A stretch of 64,000 nt of DNA from NCBI GenBank assembly GCA_977006965.1, contig OZ345366.1, positions 2,170,001 through 2,234,000 of the forward strand, in the 5' to 3' direction. Numbering within the stretch: the stretch's first letter is position 1; every line of letters begins with the position of its first letter. The position numbers were made by a program, and so were the translations under genes. Of this stretch, positions 10,374 through 21,100 are shown piece after piece. The stretch is from Phymatolithon calcareum. Its lineage: Eukaryota; Rhodophyta; Florideophyceae; Hapalidiales. The notes beneath the pieces are model-generated. The model did not search any database. It was not told the origin of the DNA and saw nothing but the letters and a program-made list of their open reading frames with translations.

Positions 10374-11425
10374 TTCACATGCTACTCAGAAGGTGGGAGT
10401 TGGCTCCGGAGTCTGTTCGAATCCGAATGATCAATGTATTCTTATAGACGCCTACTGAGAGGCCATTTTTCACCACATGATTCCATATGAGATTTTGAAT
10501 TTACTACGGCCAGTGCAATCTGCAGGGTAATGTGTTCCAGACAGATTCCTCTTTTTTTGATGTCACTTTTCGCGCTGGAATACGATGAGCGCACGCAATC
10601 CTTGTGGTTCCGTATTATAGGGAGCAACGGGCCTGTCTGGACCTGCATGCGCTCGTTGTGCAACGATAAGGGACCGGCTTTAGATTTTGGATTTACAAGT
10701 TTGGGTGTTGGCAGGCGAATGCGAAGAATGGGGATAGCGTGAATGCTGTTGAGTCATGACGGGGTCACCGTTTCTCTTTCAACTTTCGGTTCTATTTTTA
10801 TAAAGTACTCTATTTTCCGAAAAAGCTTCTCAGCTTCTTGTATCAATCTTCTTGCAAGTACTTCCAGATGCGTTGGTCAGCAGAGGCTAAATCACAGCTT
10901 ATTTTGGACCCGTTGGTATTAATATATCTTCAGCTTTTCAGGATCGGAACTTCTGGTTTCTGTTCCAGTACTTGACATGGTTCCGCTTTCCTTCGCTCAG
11001 CATTAATCCTGATCGCGAGTCTGAGTATCGACCATAAAAATGAAGTGTTGAAAAGGCATCGCTCAGAGGAAGAGCGACCTAATTGTGACGAGGGAAGGAC
11101 AAGAGAAGGCCCTCGTTTATATAAAAGAGAGTGCAAAACTAAGGAAATTCTTATTTTCACAGGAGTCGAGGAGTGCCGCGCAGGTCACTAGAGTCACAGA
11201 GTCCTCTACAATCGCCCTCGAGGGCTTATTATAGACGACTACTACGCACACTGTAGCGTCTGGCCCAGGGGTCGTTCATGACCAAAATATTACGCAATGG
11301 TATTGGTTACATCCAAAACATCAAGCCATGGGATTGGATAGCAAAATTGCACCACTCCCCGGACCCGATACTTCAGGAGCATGGAATTTCGAATGCACTA
11401 GAGAGCCAGGCTTTTCGCAAGCACG
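10374..11425. other. Intergenic region, nothing recognised
   Basis: About 1 kb between the divergently transcribed alpha-kinase (-) and COQ7 (+), so it should hold both promoters. No RNA gene, repeat copy or coding segment was recognised. Confidence 0.5.
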
Positions 11426-12163
11426 TTGAAATCCCATCCTAATTCCACAATGCTTCGCTCTCCTGGGCGCATTCCAGGGAACATTTTTTTCCGGAGGAAA
11501 CCAGTGCGCTCTCCCCTGGCGCATTTTTACGCATCAGCCTCAAATTCTGACACAGGCGATGCGAACGGCGGCACGGATAGTGCGTCTTCAGGAACCTCTA
11601 GAGACTACCCAAGGCATTCACCCCTTCTGAACGATAAAAAGCGCAAGGCCATCATCGACAAGATGATCCGGGTTGACCACGCGGGCGAGATCGGTGCGCG
11701 AAGGATCTACGCCGGTCAATTGGCTGTATTTGGCGGGACGCCGATCGGTACGATAATAGCTGAGATGGCTGAGCAGGAGCTGAAGCATTTGAATGCGTTC
11801 GACCGGCTAATCGTCGAGCGTCGTGTGCGACCCACTGCAATGCTGCCTGTGTGGAGCGTAGCCGGCTATGCGCTGGGGCTCGGCACAGCTTTGCTGGGTA
11901 AGGAAGCAGCAATGGCGTGCACGGTGGCCGTCGAGGAGGTAATCGCAGAGCATTATAATGATCAAGTTCGCGTTTTGCTCGGGGAAGGCTGGGAGCATGA
12001 GGAGGAGCTTCGTGCAATGTTTAGAGAGTTTCGCGATGACGAGCTTGAACACAAGGATACAGGCATTGCGTATGACGCTGAACGTGCACCTTTCTACCGT
12101 GCGCTCAGCGCTGTGATCCAGACTGGTTGTCGTGTTGCAATCGCAACCACTGAACGCATATAA
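11426..12163 (+). CDS. COQ7: 5-demethoxyubiquinone hydroxylase, mitochondrial
   Basis: COQ7 is the di-iron monooxygenase that hydroxylates demethoxyubiquinone, the penultimate step of ubiquinone synthesis, on the matrix face of the inner mitochondrial membrane. The 245-aa protein has an Arg/Ser-rich N-terminus of about 70 residues that fits a mitochondrial presequence. The COQ7 domain follows at 74-245. Di-iron ligands are visible: Glu88 in VDHAGE, Glu118 and His121 in EQELKH, Glu170 in AVEE, and Glu206 and His209 in DELEH. The family blocks RVRPTAMLPVW, LGTALLGKEAAMACTVAVEE and the C-terminal GCRVAI are all present. ATG at codon 9 is an alternative start. It is convergent with the HEAT-repeat gene, whose stop lies 180 bp further on. 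Single exon. Confidence 0.97.
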   Translation: MKSHPNSTMLRSPGRIPGNIFFRRKPVRSPLAHFYASASNSDTGDANGGTDSASSGTSRDYPRHSPLLNDKKRKAIIDKMIRVDHAGEIGARRIYAGQLAVFGGTPIGTIIAEMAEQELKHLNAFDRLIVERRVRPTAMLPVWSVAGYALGLGTALLGKEAAMACTVAVEEVIAEHYNDQVRVLLGEGWEHEEELRAMFREFRDDELEHKDTGIAYDAERAPFYRALSAVIQTGCRVAIATTERI

Positions 12164-12343
12164 GTTATGCGTTATTTTGTATTTGTTCGATCTGTCGAGA
12201 CTTGGAAAGAAAATACCCTTTGGTATGCGCTTGCTATAATTTAGTCGCAACTCCTCTCTTAGATGAAGTCAAAATTGCCGCCTTCTACCTTGAGGAGCCC
12301 CTCACTACAAACATCTAACTCACCCCCTATAGAAAAGAAACCC

Positions 12344-14296
12344 TCATTCGTATCCCATCTGCGCCAAAGAGTCCAAACTTCCCTGGGCCATTTCAGAAAC
12401 CTCTGTCGATTCGTCATTGATCAGCATATGAACAATCTCCACACTTTCCTTGCAATGCATCCCGCGCAACGCCGCCGCAACTCGAAATCGAACCGCTTCA
12501 TCCGTCTCCTTATTTTCAACTAGCTCTTTCATTGTCTTCAGACTTTTCTTGGATCCCAAAAATCCAAGTGCAGTTACCGCATGCCGTCTGATAACAGAAT
12601 CTTGGGGTGGACTCAAATCGGCAACTCCGCCAGGTTTCAAACTGTAAATAAGTGCATCTTCCACGTCTTGACGCCCCTTACCAATTGTCCCCAGAGCGAT
12701 GGCAGCGCTAATCCGAACGAGCCACTTGGGATCTTTTTCGAACGCTTTTATACACGCCGCTATGGCTGCATCTCCGCCGCCAGCATCTGTCGCCGCATCG
12801 CAACAAGCGCTTCGCACGTTTTCTTCAGGATCTTTCTGTAACGTTTCGAGAATCTTATCCATTGCACCCGCCGACGCAAGTAATCGCACTGCGAGAGAAC
12901 GAACGCGAATGGGATATCTCTTGGCGTCCAGTGCGTCGGCGTCCATCACAGCTCTGTACACGCGCGCCCCGTCGCAGCGACGCAATTTGATAGCCGCCAT
13001 TGTCTGTTCCGATACACTTCCGTGCTTAAGATCATTCACCAGTGCCGCATATTCTTCGTCGTCAATCTGCGCTACAGCATTCGTCTCATTCCCCTCCCCG
13101 CTCGCAACGCCGCTGCTTGGTGGCTCGTCTTTGGAAACACATGATTCCGAACCGTTTACACACTCCTTGTCAAACGACCTTTCCAGTCGCCTCCGCATCG
13201 CATACTCCGCAGTGGCACCAGCTTCGCCAGTCTCGTCTCCAGAAAGAAGATTTTCAACTTCGCGGTCCATGAGTTCACCCTCTGACAACGAGCTCTTCTT
13301 CACAGGGTCACCGCATCCAAATCGACGCAAACTCTGATTAGCCGCGTCCCGCACAGCAAACGACTGATCTTTACTGAGGGTTCGTAACGCATCAATGACC
13401 GCAGGCTCATCGCGGCACCCGTCCATCAACCCCAATCCCTGTGCCAAACGTTGCCGTGTCATCATATCCTTGCACCCTAACAGTTCGAGCAAATGCGGCA
13501 CAACAGAGCGGTCACCAATCTCGCCGAGCGCGCCCACGGCGGCCTGTACAAGAAGATCATTTTCCGAGCGCAATTTGGGGAGTACAACCGGAACCGCACG
13601 CGCATCCTTAAGATTGCCCAGTGCTGCCAGCGCGCTGAACTGTACCTGCCATTCCGTATCCTCGAAAACTGCGCGGGTAAGAGCGTCGAGAAGAACGCCA
13701 CGTGCGCCAGGATTCAGTTCGTCCAGGTAGCCCATGCCCGCCGCGGCTGACGAGCGTACCGCATATTCCGCATCGCTATTCAAGAGCACGACGAGCGATT
13801 GCACGGCCTCATCACGCGCAGCTGCATTTGGGAAACGCAATTGACCAAGCCCGATTGCCGCCGTTGCGCGGATGAATTCGTTCGTTGACGATGTGAGCGA
13901 TAATTGCAGTAACTTCAGAGCGGACAGCGGTGGCAGTTGACGCACAAGCAGAAGTCCTTTTTGTTGCTCCGCCTTGCCCGGCGAGAGGATCAGCGAACGA
14001 ACAGACTCGATGGATGGCGGGTTGAGGTTTTCCTGGCACATTCGCGGCCGGCGCAACGCGGGTGCACGAGATCGACGATGAAGTCGGCACGCGGACTTTG
14101 TCGGATGCAAGGATGGAGAACAGCTTGGCAAGAATGAGGTTGGCGCAAAGGCGGACGCCATCGTGTGTGCCGCACACTCTTTTTCCGGATCGAGATGTCC
14201 TTCGTCGCCTTGACTTGTCTGAAAACTGTCACCACAGGTGGACCACGTCGGTAATAAGAATGTGCAAAAAAAATGGAGTTGCAGTGGGCCAATCAC
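12344..14296 (-). CDS. HEAT-repeat protein of the PBS-lyase type, probable plastid protein
   Basis: This 650-aa protein is built from HEAT_2/PBS-lyase-like repeats, helical hairpins of about 30 residues with a buried Ala and a Gly-x-Gly/Leu-Gly turn. Examples are IRATAAIGLGQL, VRSSAAAGMGYL, VQFSALAALGNL, VQAAVGALGEIG and, near the C-terminus, VRISAAIALGTIG and IRRHAVTALGFLG. An acidic, Ser/Glu-rich linker separates two repeat blocks at roughly residues 345-425. The repeat type occurs in cyanobacterial bilin lyases and NblB-like proteins and in plastid proteins of algae and plants. No lyase-specific residue could be assigned. ATG at codon 46 (position 14161) begins a Ser/Arg-rich stretch typical of a transit peptide and is the more likely start. 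The region between this gene and NDUFS1 (14297-14859) is a probable shared divergent promoter. Confidence 0.8.
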   Translation of the reverse strand: MIGPLQLHFFCTFLLPTWSTCGDSFQTSQGDEGHLDPEKECAAHTMASAFAPTSFLPSCSPSLHPTKSACRLHRRSRAPALRRPRMCQENLNPPSIESVRSLILSPGKAEQQKGLLLVRQLPPLSALKLLQLSLTSSTNEFIRATAAIGLGQLRFPNAAARDEAVQSLVVLLNSDAEYAVRSSAAAGMGYLDELNPGARGVLLDALTRAVFEDTEWQVQFSALAALGNLKDARAVPVVLPKLRSENDLLVQAAVGALGEIGDRSVVPHLLELLGCKDMMTRQRLAQGLGLMDGCRDEPAVIDALRTLSKDQSFAVRDAANQSLRRFGCGDPVKKSSLSEGELMDREVENLLSGDETGEAGATAEYAMRRRLERSFDKECVNGSESCVSKDEPPSSGVASGEGNETNAVAQIDDEEYAALVNDLKHGSVSEQTMAAIKLRRCDGARVYRAVMDADALDAKRYPIRVRSLAVRLLASAGAMDKILETLQKDPEENVRSACCDAATDAGGGDAAIAACIKAFEKDPKWLVRISAAIALGTIGKGRQDVEDALIYSLKPGGVADLSPPQDSVIRRHAVTALGFLGSKKSLKTMKELVENKETDEAVRFRVAAALRGMHCKESVEIVHMLINDESTEVSEMAQGSLDSLAQMGYE

Positions 14297-14859
14297 CGGT
14301 GAGCGGCTGTCACAATGTCAAGTCGTATCCGCAGGTTTTCTATAATGTGTTAATGTGTTGGCTCGGAGGAGAAGTCCTAAGGCATCTTCACTGCATAAAT
14401 CGCCACAATAAAGTTGTCACGCAAAACGGTACCAAAGTCGGAGTACGCGACTTTGTCAATGCTAACGCTTCCGTCCCAAATCTCCAGCTCCGCTAATGGC
14501 TTCCCCGCGGAAACAACCGCAGAAAATATTCTGTTCAGTCCCAAGTCCTCAGTTTGCGGCGTTTTCTTTGCTTGATGGGGCTTAGCTTAGCAGAACAAGG
14601 GAAGTTAGCTTGTTCTTGTTCTGTTCTTCGTTCTGGACTGCTTTCTGTCTCGGTCCAGGAGATCTCTGAATGCCAAATTTTTGGAACTGCGAGATGTCCA
14701 AATTTTTTGATGAAACATTTCAGAAAACTAAAATGATTTTGAAAATATTTCTAAAAAAATGGAAGCTCAATGTCATTGCGAGAAGCCACCAAGCAATCCG
14801 ATCCTCCCAGGACCTCATCCCCGTCAACCTCAACCACATCATCGCCGCATCGCTCCAAC
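14297..14859. promoter_or_regulatory. Divergent promoter region (HEAT protein / NDUFS1 domain)
   Basis: About 560 bp separate the two oppositely oriented starts. It is AT-rich near 14670-14765. It contains no coding sequence for the missing N-terminal half of NDUFS1. No defined promoter motif is claimed. Confidence 0.4.
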
Positions 14860-16437
14860 ATGGCGTCTCATTCCCTTGCGCGCCGGCTAGTTCGCGAGGT
14901 GCTGACTCGTCCGCAGACCTCCATCAGCGGCGAACCGTACGCCCTACGCGCTGTCGGCGCGCTAACCTCAAAGCCGTATGCGTTCAAGGTGCGCAGCTGG
15001 GAATTGAAATCCACGGAATCGATCGATGTATTCGACGGGATCGGATCCAACATCCGCATCGACACCCGTGGCTCCGAGATCATGCGCGTACTTCCGCGTC
15101 TCAACGAGCATGTGAACGAGGAATGGATCTCCGACAAATCGCGCTTTTCGTACGACGGACTCAAACGCCAGCGTCTTAGTGCGCCTATGGTTCGCACCCC
15201 CGAAGGCACACTCCTGCCTGTGTCATGGGACCGTGCCCGTTCCGTGTTGCGCAATGCACTTCTGAACATTGAGCTAGATTCCGCGCCCGGATTTGAGACG
15301 CACGCCGTCATCGGACCTTATGTCGACGTCGCTGCGGCCCTCGAGCTCCGTGCACAATTTTACCGATGGTTCCCGTCGGGTCAGATTCATGTGCAAGATC
15401 AGGCGAGTGGCATTCCGACTGATTTCCGTCACGCTTATATGCTGAATACCACCCTCCCCGAGCTTGAGGAGGCGGATGCTACCCTGCTTGTTGGTGCCGA
15501 TCCGCGCAAGGAAGCTCCGCTTCTGAATGCTCGTCTGCGGAAGGGTGTGCTTCATCGCGGTATGGCCGTCGCCAGCGTTGGTTGTCACGCAAATCTCACA
15601 TACCCTGTGCAACACCTCGGCAATACGCTCAAGACGTTGCAGGCGATTGCGGATGGAGCACATCCGTTTGCAAAGCGACTCAAGTCCGCTGAGCGACCGG
15701 TTATTATGGTGAGCAACAGGACCTTGCAGCGCGCTGATGGACCTGCGATTTTCAAACTTGTGGAGCAGATTGTTGCGTCAGCAGGGGCTGTCAAAGATGG
15801 ATGGGACGGGCTTTGTGTGCTTCACAGCGGAGCGAACACTGTTGGTAATTTGGATCTCGGATTTGAGGACAAGTACGCCGGTTTGCGTGCGCTTGATTCA
15901 GGGTCGTGGTCTCAGACGAAATTTTTGTTCCTACTTGGCGCCGATGACATTGATAATATTGATGTGCCGAGTGATTGCTTTGTGATTTATCAGGGCCATC
16001 ACGGAGATCGCGGTGCCTCCATTGCGAATATTGTACTTCCGGGTGCGGCATACACGGAGAAGACTGCGACGTACGTGAACACTGAGGGCCGAGTGCAGAG
16101 CAGTAAACTTGCATTCTTTCCGCCGGGTCTTGCACAGGATGACGCAACTGTTTTGCGAAATATTCTTGGGCACGATGAGGACCTCGAGCCGGTGCTTAAC
16201 AAGACAGGATCACCGTCTCTTGATCTTCTCGCGCCACACTTGAAGAATGATAATGTTGTCCAGAGGGCAGATCGAGTGCTTGGGATGGAATCAGTGCTTC
16301 CACACGGGGAGGCTGAGGTCTTTCTCACTCCGCTGCAGGCGCCTGTTGACAACTTTTACATGACCGACCCGATCACTAGAAGCTCGAAGACGATGGCGAA
16401 GTGCACGAGAGTGCGCAAGACGGAGAACTTTTTGTAA
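14860..16437 (+). CDS. NDUFS1: NADH dehydrogenase (complex I) 75-kDa subunit, C-terminal molybdopterin-like domain only
   Basis: NDUFS1/NuoG carries iron-sulfur clusters in its N-terminal third and a molybdopterin-oxidoreductase-like domain in the rest, in the peripheral arm of complex I. This 525-aa protein (ATG at 14860; an in-frame ATG at 14770 would add 30 Ser/Thr/Pro-rich residues) begins with a basic presequence MASHSLARRLVREVL. It enters the family sequence exactly at VGALTSKPYAF, then follows it through TESIDVFDGIGSNI, EWISDKSRFSYDGLKRQRL and HHGDRGASIANIVLPGAAYTEK to the end. The ferredoxin-like and N4/N5 cysteine-rich domains of about 230 residues are absent. There is no room for them upstream, because the neighbouring gene starts within 600 bp and no Cys-rich coding segment is seen. 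The gene thus looks like a naturally split subunit with its own targeting peptide. Confidence 0.93.
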   Translation: MASHSLARRLVREVLTRPQTSISGEPYALRAVGALTSKPYAFKVRSWELKSTESIDVFDGIGSNIRIDTRGSEIMRVLPRLNEHVNEEWISDKSRFSYDGLKRQRLSAPMVRTPEGTLLPVSWDRARSVLRNALLNIELDSAPGFETHAVIGPYVDVAAALELRAQFYRWFPSGQIHVQDQASGIPTDFRHAYMLNTTLPELEEADATLLVGADPRKEAPLLNARLRKGVLHRGMAVASVGCHANLTYPVQHLGNTLKTLQAIADGAHPFAKRLKSAERPVIMVSNRTLQRADGPAIFKLVEQIVASAGAVKDGWDGLCVLHSGANTVGNLDLGFEDKYAGLRALDSGSWSQTKFLFLLGADDIDNIDVPSDCFVIYQGHHGDRGASIANIVLPGAAYTEKTATYVNTEGRVQSSKLAFFPPGLAQDDATVLRNILGHDEDLEPVLNKTGSPSLDLLAPHLKNDNVVQRADRVLGMESVLPHGEAEVFLTPLQAPVDNFYMTDPITRSSKTMAKCTRVRKTENFL

Positions 16438-16693
16438 AGACGAGATTGCGTGTTTTGTGGTTGCGCAGGCTCCTCTTTTCCAGATTTATTTAACAGTGCT
16501 ACGTCGTCAGTGCGAGAACAGTGCCCATTCCAGGTCATCACAAGCCTCTGCTCGGCAAGGTGTGGCCCAGCGAAGATGCACTCAGCTTGATTCTCGTGAA
16601 CGCGTCTGCATTGCCTTTTCAATTGCCAATCATTGCCCACCTGGCAAACTGTTTGCGGGTCGATTGTTTGATGTACTTGGTTGTCGCAGGCGT

Positions 16694-16948
16694 TTAGTTT
16701 TCCAACTTCCTCGTAAAACTCAACTTTGAAAGCATCTCAAGAACACAGTTTTGAGCATCTATGCCTAACTTTGCGACCGCAGTTTTATCAAGGTCTTTAA
16801 ACATATTCGGATCGGCTTTCAATTCTGCAGCGCTGCTTGAAGACAAAGAGTGAATTTTCGTGATCTTCTCTGATGTTCTTTCAAGACATCCCGAAAGAGA
16901 GGTTCGCTCGGCTTGGCAAGCCTTGTTTCCTTTCTTCGAAGGCTTTTT
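16694..16948 (-). other. Possible coding fragment without ATG
   Basis: An 85-codon open stretch on the minus strand starts after a stop at 16949-16951 and ends with TAA at 16694-16696. It has protein-like composition: a Lys-rich start (KKPSKKGN), a Ser run, then ELKADPNMFKDLDKTAVAKLG and a Leu-rich end. There is no Met near its start, so it could be a last exon or a relic. Family unknown. Confidence 0.25.
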
Positions 16949-17103
16949 TCAAGAAAACTACCCAATCAAAGTGGGTCCACGGCGACGGTCTGAGTTCCTC
17001 AGCCTATCACCATTATTACGAATCGCGGATGGCATTGTAACTCCTAAACCTCGCCTTCCGAATCCATGTGACAAGCTCATAAACCGCAAGAGCTTCAGGA
17101 CTT

Positions 17104-17223
17104 GCAAAGGAGCTGTTCCTAGTTCTATTATGATTGCCGACATCCTCATCCATCCTTCAATTCTTGAAGAAGGATGGAGGAGGATGTCGGCAGTCATACT
17201 AGAACTAACAACAGCTCCTTGTT
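17104..17223. repeat. Long hairpin (about 58-bp arms)
   Basis: The left arm from AAGGAGCTGTT to CATCCTTC pairs with the right arm GAAGGATGGAGG to AACAGCTCCTT, about 90% complementary, around a loop of fewer than ten bases. It makes a long foldback, either a small TIR element or a pre-miRNA-like stem. No target-site duplication was found. Confidence 0.8.
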
Positions 17224-17602
17224 ACACGACCATGGGGGCGGAACACTGTCCAATAGAGGACATGTTAATGGTTTTGTCAGAGGATCACCTCCAATACCGT
17301 CCTCGGGCCCACACCGCAATCTTTTTCATGCTCACTGCCGTCTTCCAACGAGCCACAGATTCTCCCTTCTCTAGATTTTTGGGGCCGCGGAGTATCATTT
17401 AGAACATTGCAATGACAAGACGACCTGTGAAATTCCTCTGTGCAGCATCATGTCGGACTTAGTAATTGCCCTGTAATCCAAATCTAGGTCGGCTCACAAT
17501 TCGGGGACGTATTGAGGCCCGCCCCCACTACGTACTCCTGGTGGATCGCAACGAGCAATTACCGTCGTCGCACACGAAACGCTACACTCGACGAAGTTCG
17601 CA

Positions 17603-17914
17603 ATGGCTTTTATTTCCGCCCTCCCCGATACCGGAATTTCGCGCACCGCGTCAGTCTCGAGCACTTTGTTTGCCCCCTCCCGCTTGACCCCTGTCGCACC
17701 GACACGCCGTGCTTCCGTCGTATTCGCTACGGTGGACGAGAACACGAGCATCCCCTAGGGGTTCATCTTTTTCTCCGAAACTCTGAACTGCCGAGCCGCT
17801 ATGCTCGGATTTACTCTCGCCTTCGTGACTGAGGCCATCACAGGCAAGGGGATTGTGGGGCAGGTTGCCAACGTCTTTGATGTCTCCAAGGACGCTTCTG
17901 CGCTCATCCATTAA
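17603..17914 (+). pseudogene. High-light-inducible (one-helix, LHC-superfamily) protein, broken by an in-frame stop
   Basis: HLIP/one-helix proteins are thylakoid proteins that bind chlorophyll and protect photosystems or chlorophyll-synthesis complexes. One frame runs 103 codons from ATG 17603 to TAA 17912-17914. It starts with a Ser/Thr/Arg-rich transit-peptide-like segment of about 42 residues. After TVDENTSIP comes the HLIP helix FFSETLNCRAAMLGF and VTEAITGKGIVGQV. Codon 52 is TAG (17756-17758), just before the conserved helix. The normally invariant NGR of the chlorophyll-binding ExxNGR motif reads NCR. Two lesions at conserved places argue for a pseudogene rather than a sequencing slip. 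No plausible intron removes the stop. It stands alone, with no host gene within 1 kb. Confidence 0.75.
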
Positions 17915-18089
17915 CTCCCGCCGTCGAGGCTAGTGTTTCTTGCGAATTTGTGAGACATGCATGTGGGCGCGTGTGATCGTTGTCGAGATCTGCACCAACC
18001 CGGTCTTGCATCACCTTTTTCATGAACAGATGGGAGTGGTCTTCACATTGTCGTGATGCATGGCTTGAGTCTTGAACTGGGAGTAATAA

Positions 18090-18156
18090 ATGGTACTGTT
18101 CGCTTGTGGGACGCCAATAAATACTTTATTGGCGTCCCACAAGCGAACAGTGCCAT
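18090..18156. repeat. Near-perfect hairpin (32-bp arms, 3-nt loop)
   Basis: Arms 18090-18121 and 18125-18156 are complementary at 31 of 32 positions around the loop TAC. The stem core is GTTCGCTTGTGGGACGCCAA. Confidence 0.9.
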
Positions 18157-21100
18157 CGGCAGACGACAATGCATCCTCAACCATACAGAATAAGGTGTAG
18201 GACTGAGAGCAAAATAAGAAGAGTAGGAAGCAAAGTTCTATTTAACCTCCATTTGGGCAGCTAGCCACCTGTACAATAAACAATTCCTCGACAGGCCACG
18301 ATGGAATTTATGACCCGTCAGAACGGAATGCAAGACATCTCACCCAATACTCCTCCACTTTGCCGTGTTCCATAAACGAATTGTTTTGACCCCCGACATT
18401 ATCATCAACTGTTGGTCATTCACACTAAGGTGAAAGTTCTGGACAGTTACACGGTAGTACTCTCCTCGAAAATGCCAACGCGCACGAATACACCAGAACT
18501 TCTGTGCATTGTGCACTGCCGAAGTTATTGCGAGTCCATGCTCGTCGCCATCTTCGAAGAGAGTGCTCTCGTGTACTTGTCCAGAACTTTCAACGCAGCA
18601 TTCTGAAGTCCAATCACCGAAGACCGACTTTCATTAGAAACCGCCAAGGATGAAAAACTTCAGTGGTAAGCGAATTTCATCATGTGCACCTGTGTCCGCA
18701 AACAAGCCGGCGACATTGTTCGATACACGGAAGTATCATGATTCTTGAAAATAGTGAGGCAACATTCTTGCAACGAGTTAATTCAGCGGTAGAGTTTAGA
18801 TCTGCTGTACAATCGTGTCTGCGCGGAGATGATCGAATGAGCCCAACTTACAATCCATGAACGACAGAGAACGGGAACATAATTCACACTCTTCTACAAT
18901 TTTTGTAGAAGAAAGTGAGTCGGTTGGTGAGAATTTTTATCCCATATAAGAGCCTTTCAGGAGCATAGCCCTTTCCTCCAGCCTTCACATCGCCAACTCG
19001 TTCTCCATCAGGTAACATGTGCGCAATAAAGAAAGACCGCATAGAATGTAACCCGAAATATCAGTATTCGCCGTGCTGCACGCTTGCTCCATGCCGCACG
19101 CAGCGCCACGTTCTGGAAAGCCCTGTGCCGCCTTCCTCCTCGCATTACAATACAGCCGAATGATCGGACGGCCATGCACGGAGCGCAATGCTGCCGAAGC
19201 CGCGTCAAGATGAAAGACGATAGACGCCGAAATGGCTTCGGCTACCGCACATGTGCCCCACCACATGCTTGGCGAACCGCTCCTAAAGCCGAGAACCGAA
19301 CGGATTGACGACGGTCCAAATCCGAAAAATAGGTCACTTTCGGATGCACGGCCTGGCCCGAACCGGATCCAAGCCGAGCATGTGTCAGTCTATTATTGGT
19401 AATTGTTCTGACACGGAGCTCAGGCCGTGACTCATATTTTTTTAAAATTGCTTTATTAAAATTGTTTTATTTTTTTTAAAAAAATTTAAGCCAAGTTTCT
19501 CCGCGTGGAAATCCGATCTCTTCTACTTACAGTCTGTAATAAAATCAAGCCTGATCCACTCCCCTGATCCGACCCTATTTTTTTCCGGCTCAGTCCGAAC
19601 CGTACAGAAAAAACTGGCCCTCCTCTGATCCGATTTGAATCCGATCCGCAAAACTTCGTCTACGAGAATTCCGTACGAATCTAGGACCAGGGTCTGATCG
19701 GCGCTGTCCGAGCCCAGAAGTAAATCCCCTTTACTCAACAAAAGCATTTTAATTCACATTCAGCGGATTCAGGGCAGCGGACTACGTCCACCTTCGAGGC
19801 CCGATTATGGACCGGTAGATCGCATTCGCTAATCGCAAACCACTACTCAATGACTATTAGAAAGTTTCCCCAAGCGTCTGCAGCTTTGGTAACTTTCAAA
19901 TAAGCATCATAATTTCTTCCTCCTCATCTTCTTCTGTTCTACTCTGCGGGAAGAATGGGTTTCCAGTGTCATCTTGATGCTTGTTAATGTCGATACCGAG
20001 CATAGATACAGGTCGAGTGGGCTGAAGTAAGAAGTTCTTGTCCCTCTTCCGCCAACAACAGTTATTGGTGGCGAGCTCGTATCTCATTTACGTACTGATA
20101 GCTCGGTCGAGTCGAAGATTCCAGAGGTGAGTCTAGATGATATGGTGCCGTGTGGTTTCTTTCTCCAGTAACAATGTGTGGAAGCGAAACTTAAGTGACT
20201 CCTTGTGATTTTGCCGTCACGATTAGCAAACGAAATTCCGGCTTGCGAGACGAATACGCCTAGCGCGCTTTGCGATTGTACTCGTATTTGGTCCAAGTTC
20301 GTGCGGTGCTCACATTGTGGATACGCTCACAGGACAGGGTTGACAGTGTTTACAGACTTTTACCGAGTTTTAATTGACCAATGTGGCAACTAGGGGTAAA
20401 CCTGGTAGTGCGGTAGCTGGTGTACTCGCAGTTCCAACGCCTTCCTGCTTCCGTAGCTGTCGAGGCAGAATAATCTGGCCATTCTAACCTATGGCCTAAC
20501 TGTCGGTCGATGAGCGGCGCGAATGCGACTGCCGCTCGCCTTCTGGCTGCTGTAGCCGGTATAATGCATCATATTATGTTCACGTAGTTCACAGAGCCAT
20601 GTCTGAAGTTCCCTCGGTCCTTTTTCCCGGGAAATGAGTAAGAATTCCCTTTTCGACAGCACACACTCTTGTGTGCTCAGACGGACATTGAGCGCAACCA
20701 ACAGTAGGGGAAGACGGATTCTTCGGACAGTGGGATAGTCTGCGTGTCATTGATGGATCGATATCACCAGTACTGAATGATCCCTTGGTCTGCCATCAAC
20801 TCAATGTGACATTCTGCAAGGGACGCCGTACCTTACGGATTAGGCCTTTGAGACGCTGTCAACTCACTAATGCACTAGTTTGGCAGGACGCAATTCGAAC
20901 TACGTTGCATGCTACTGGGAATGGGCCTTGCTCGTGATCGGCTTGCGCGCGAAGGGCCGTACATTCCAGCTTGCAAGCTTTGTGCAATTGTCTCCGACAA
21001 TGCAAGTTGTACTTATTCGCTGTTACATGGCGCATCTAGCCTTCTGGTCGTCATCGAGTCAAGCCGGCGAGCAAGTCAAAACATCAGTTGATCTACGAAA

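Noticed and set aside
10400-10430. B-box-like GTTCGAATCC, possible tRNA gene
   Set aside because: No complementary T-arm stem, no A box at the right distance and no acceptor stem.
16860-17402. 180-codon plus-strand gene
   Set aside because: Most of the frame runs through the foldback at 17104-17223, and no family feature is present.
17719-17758. An intron removing the TAG in the HLIP frame
   Set aside because: It would be under 45 bp and would delete conserved sequence; other introns here are 82-109 bp.
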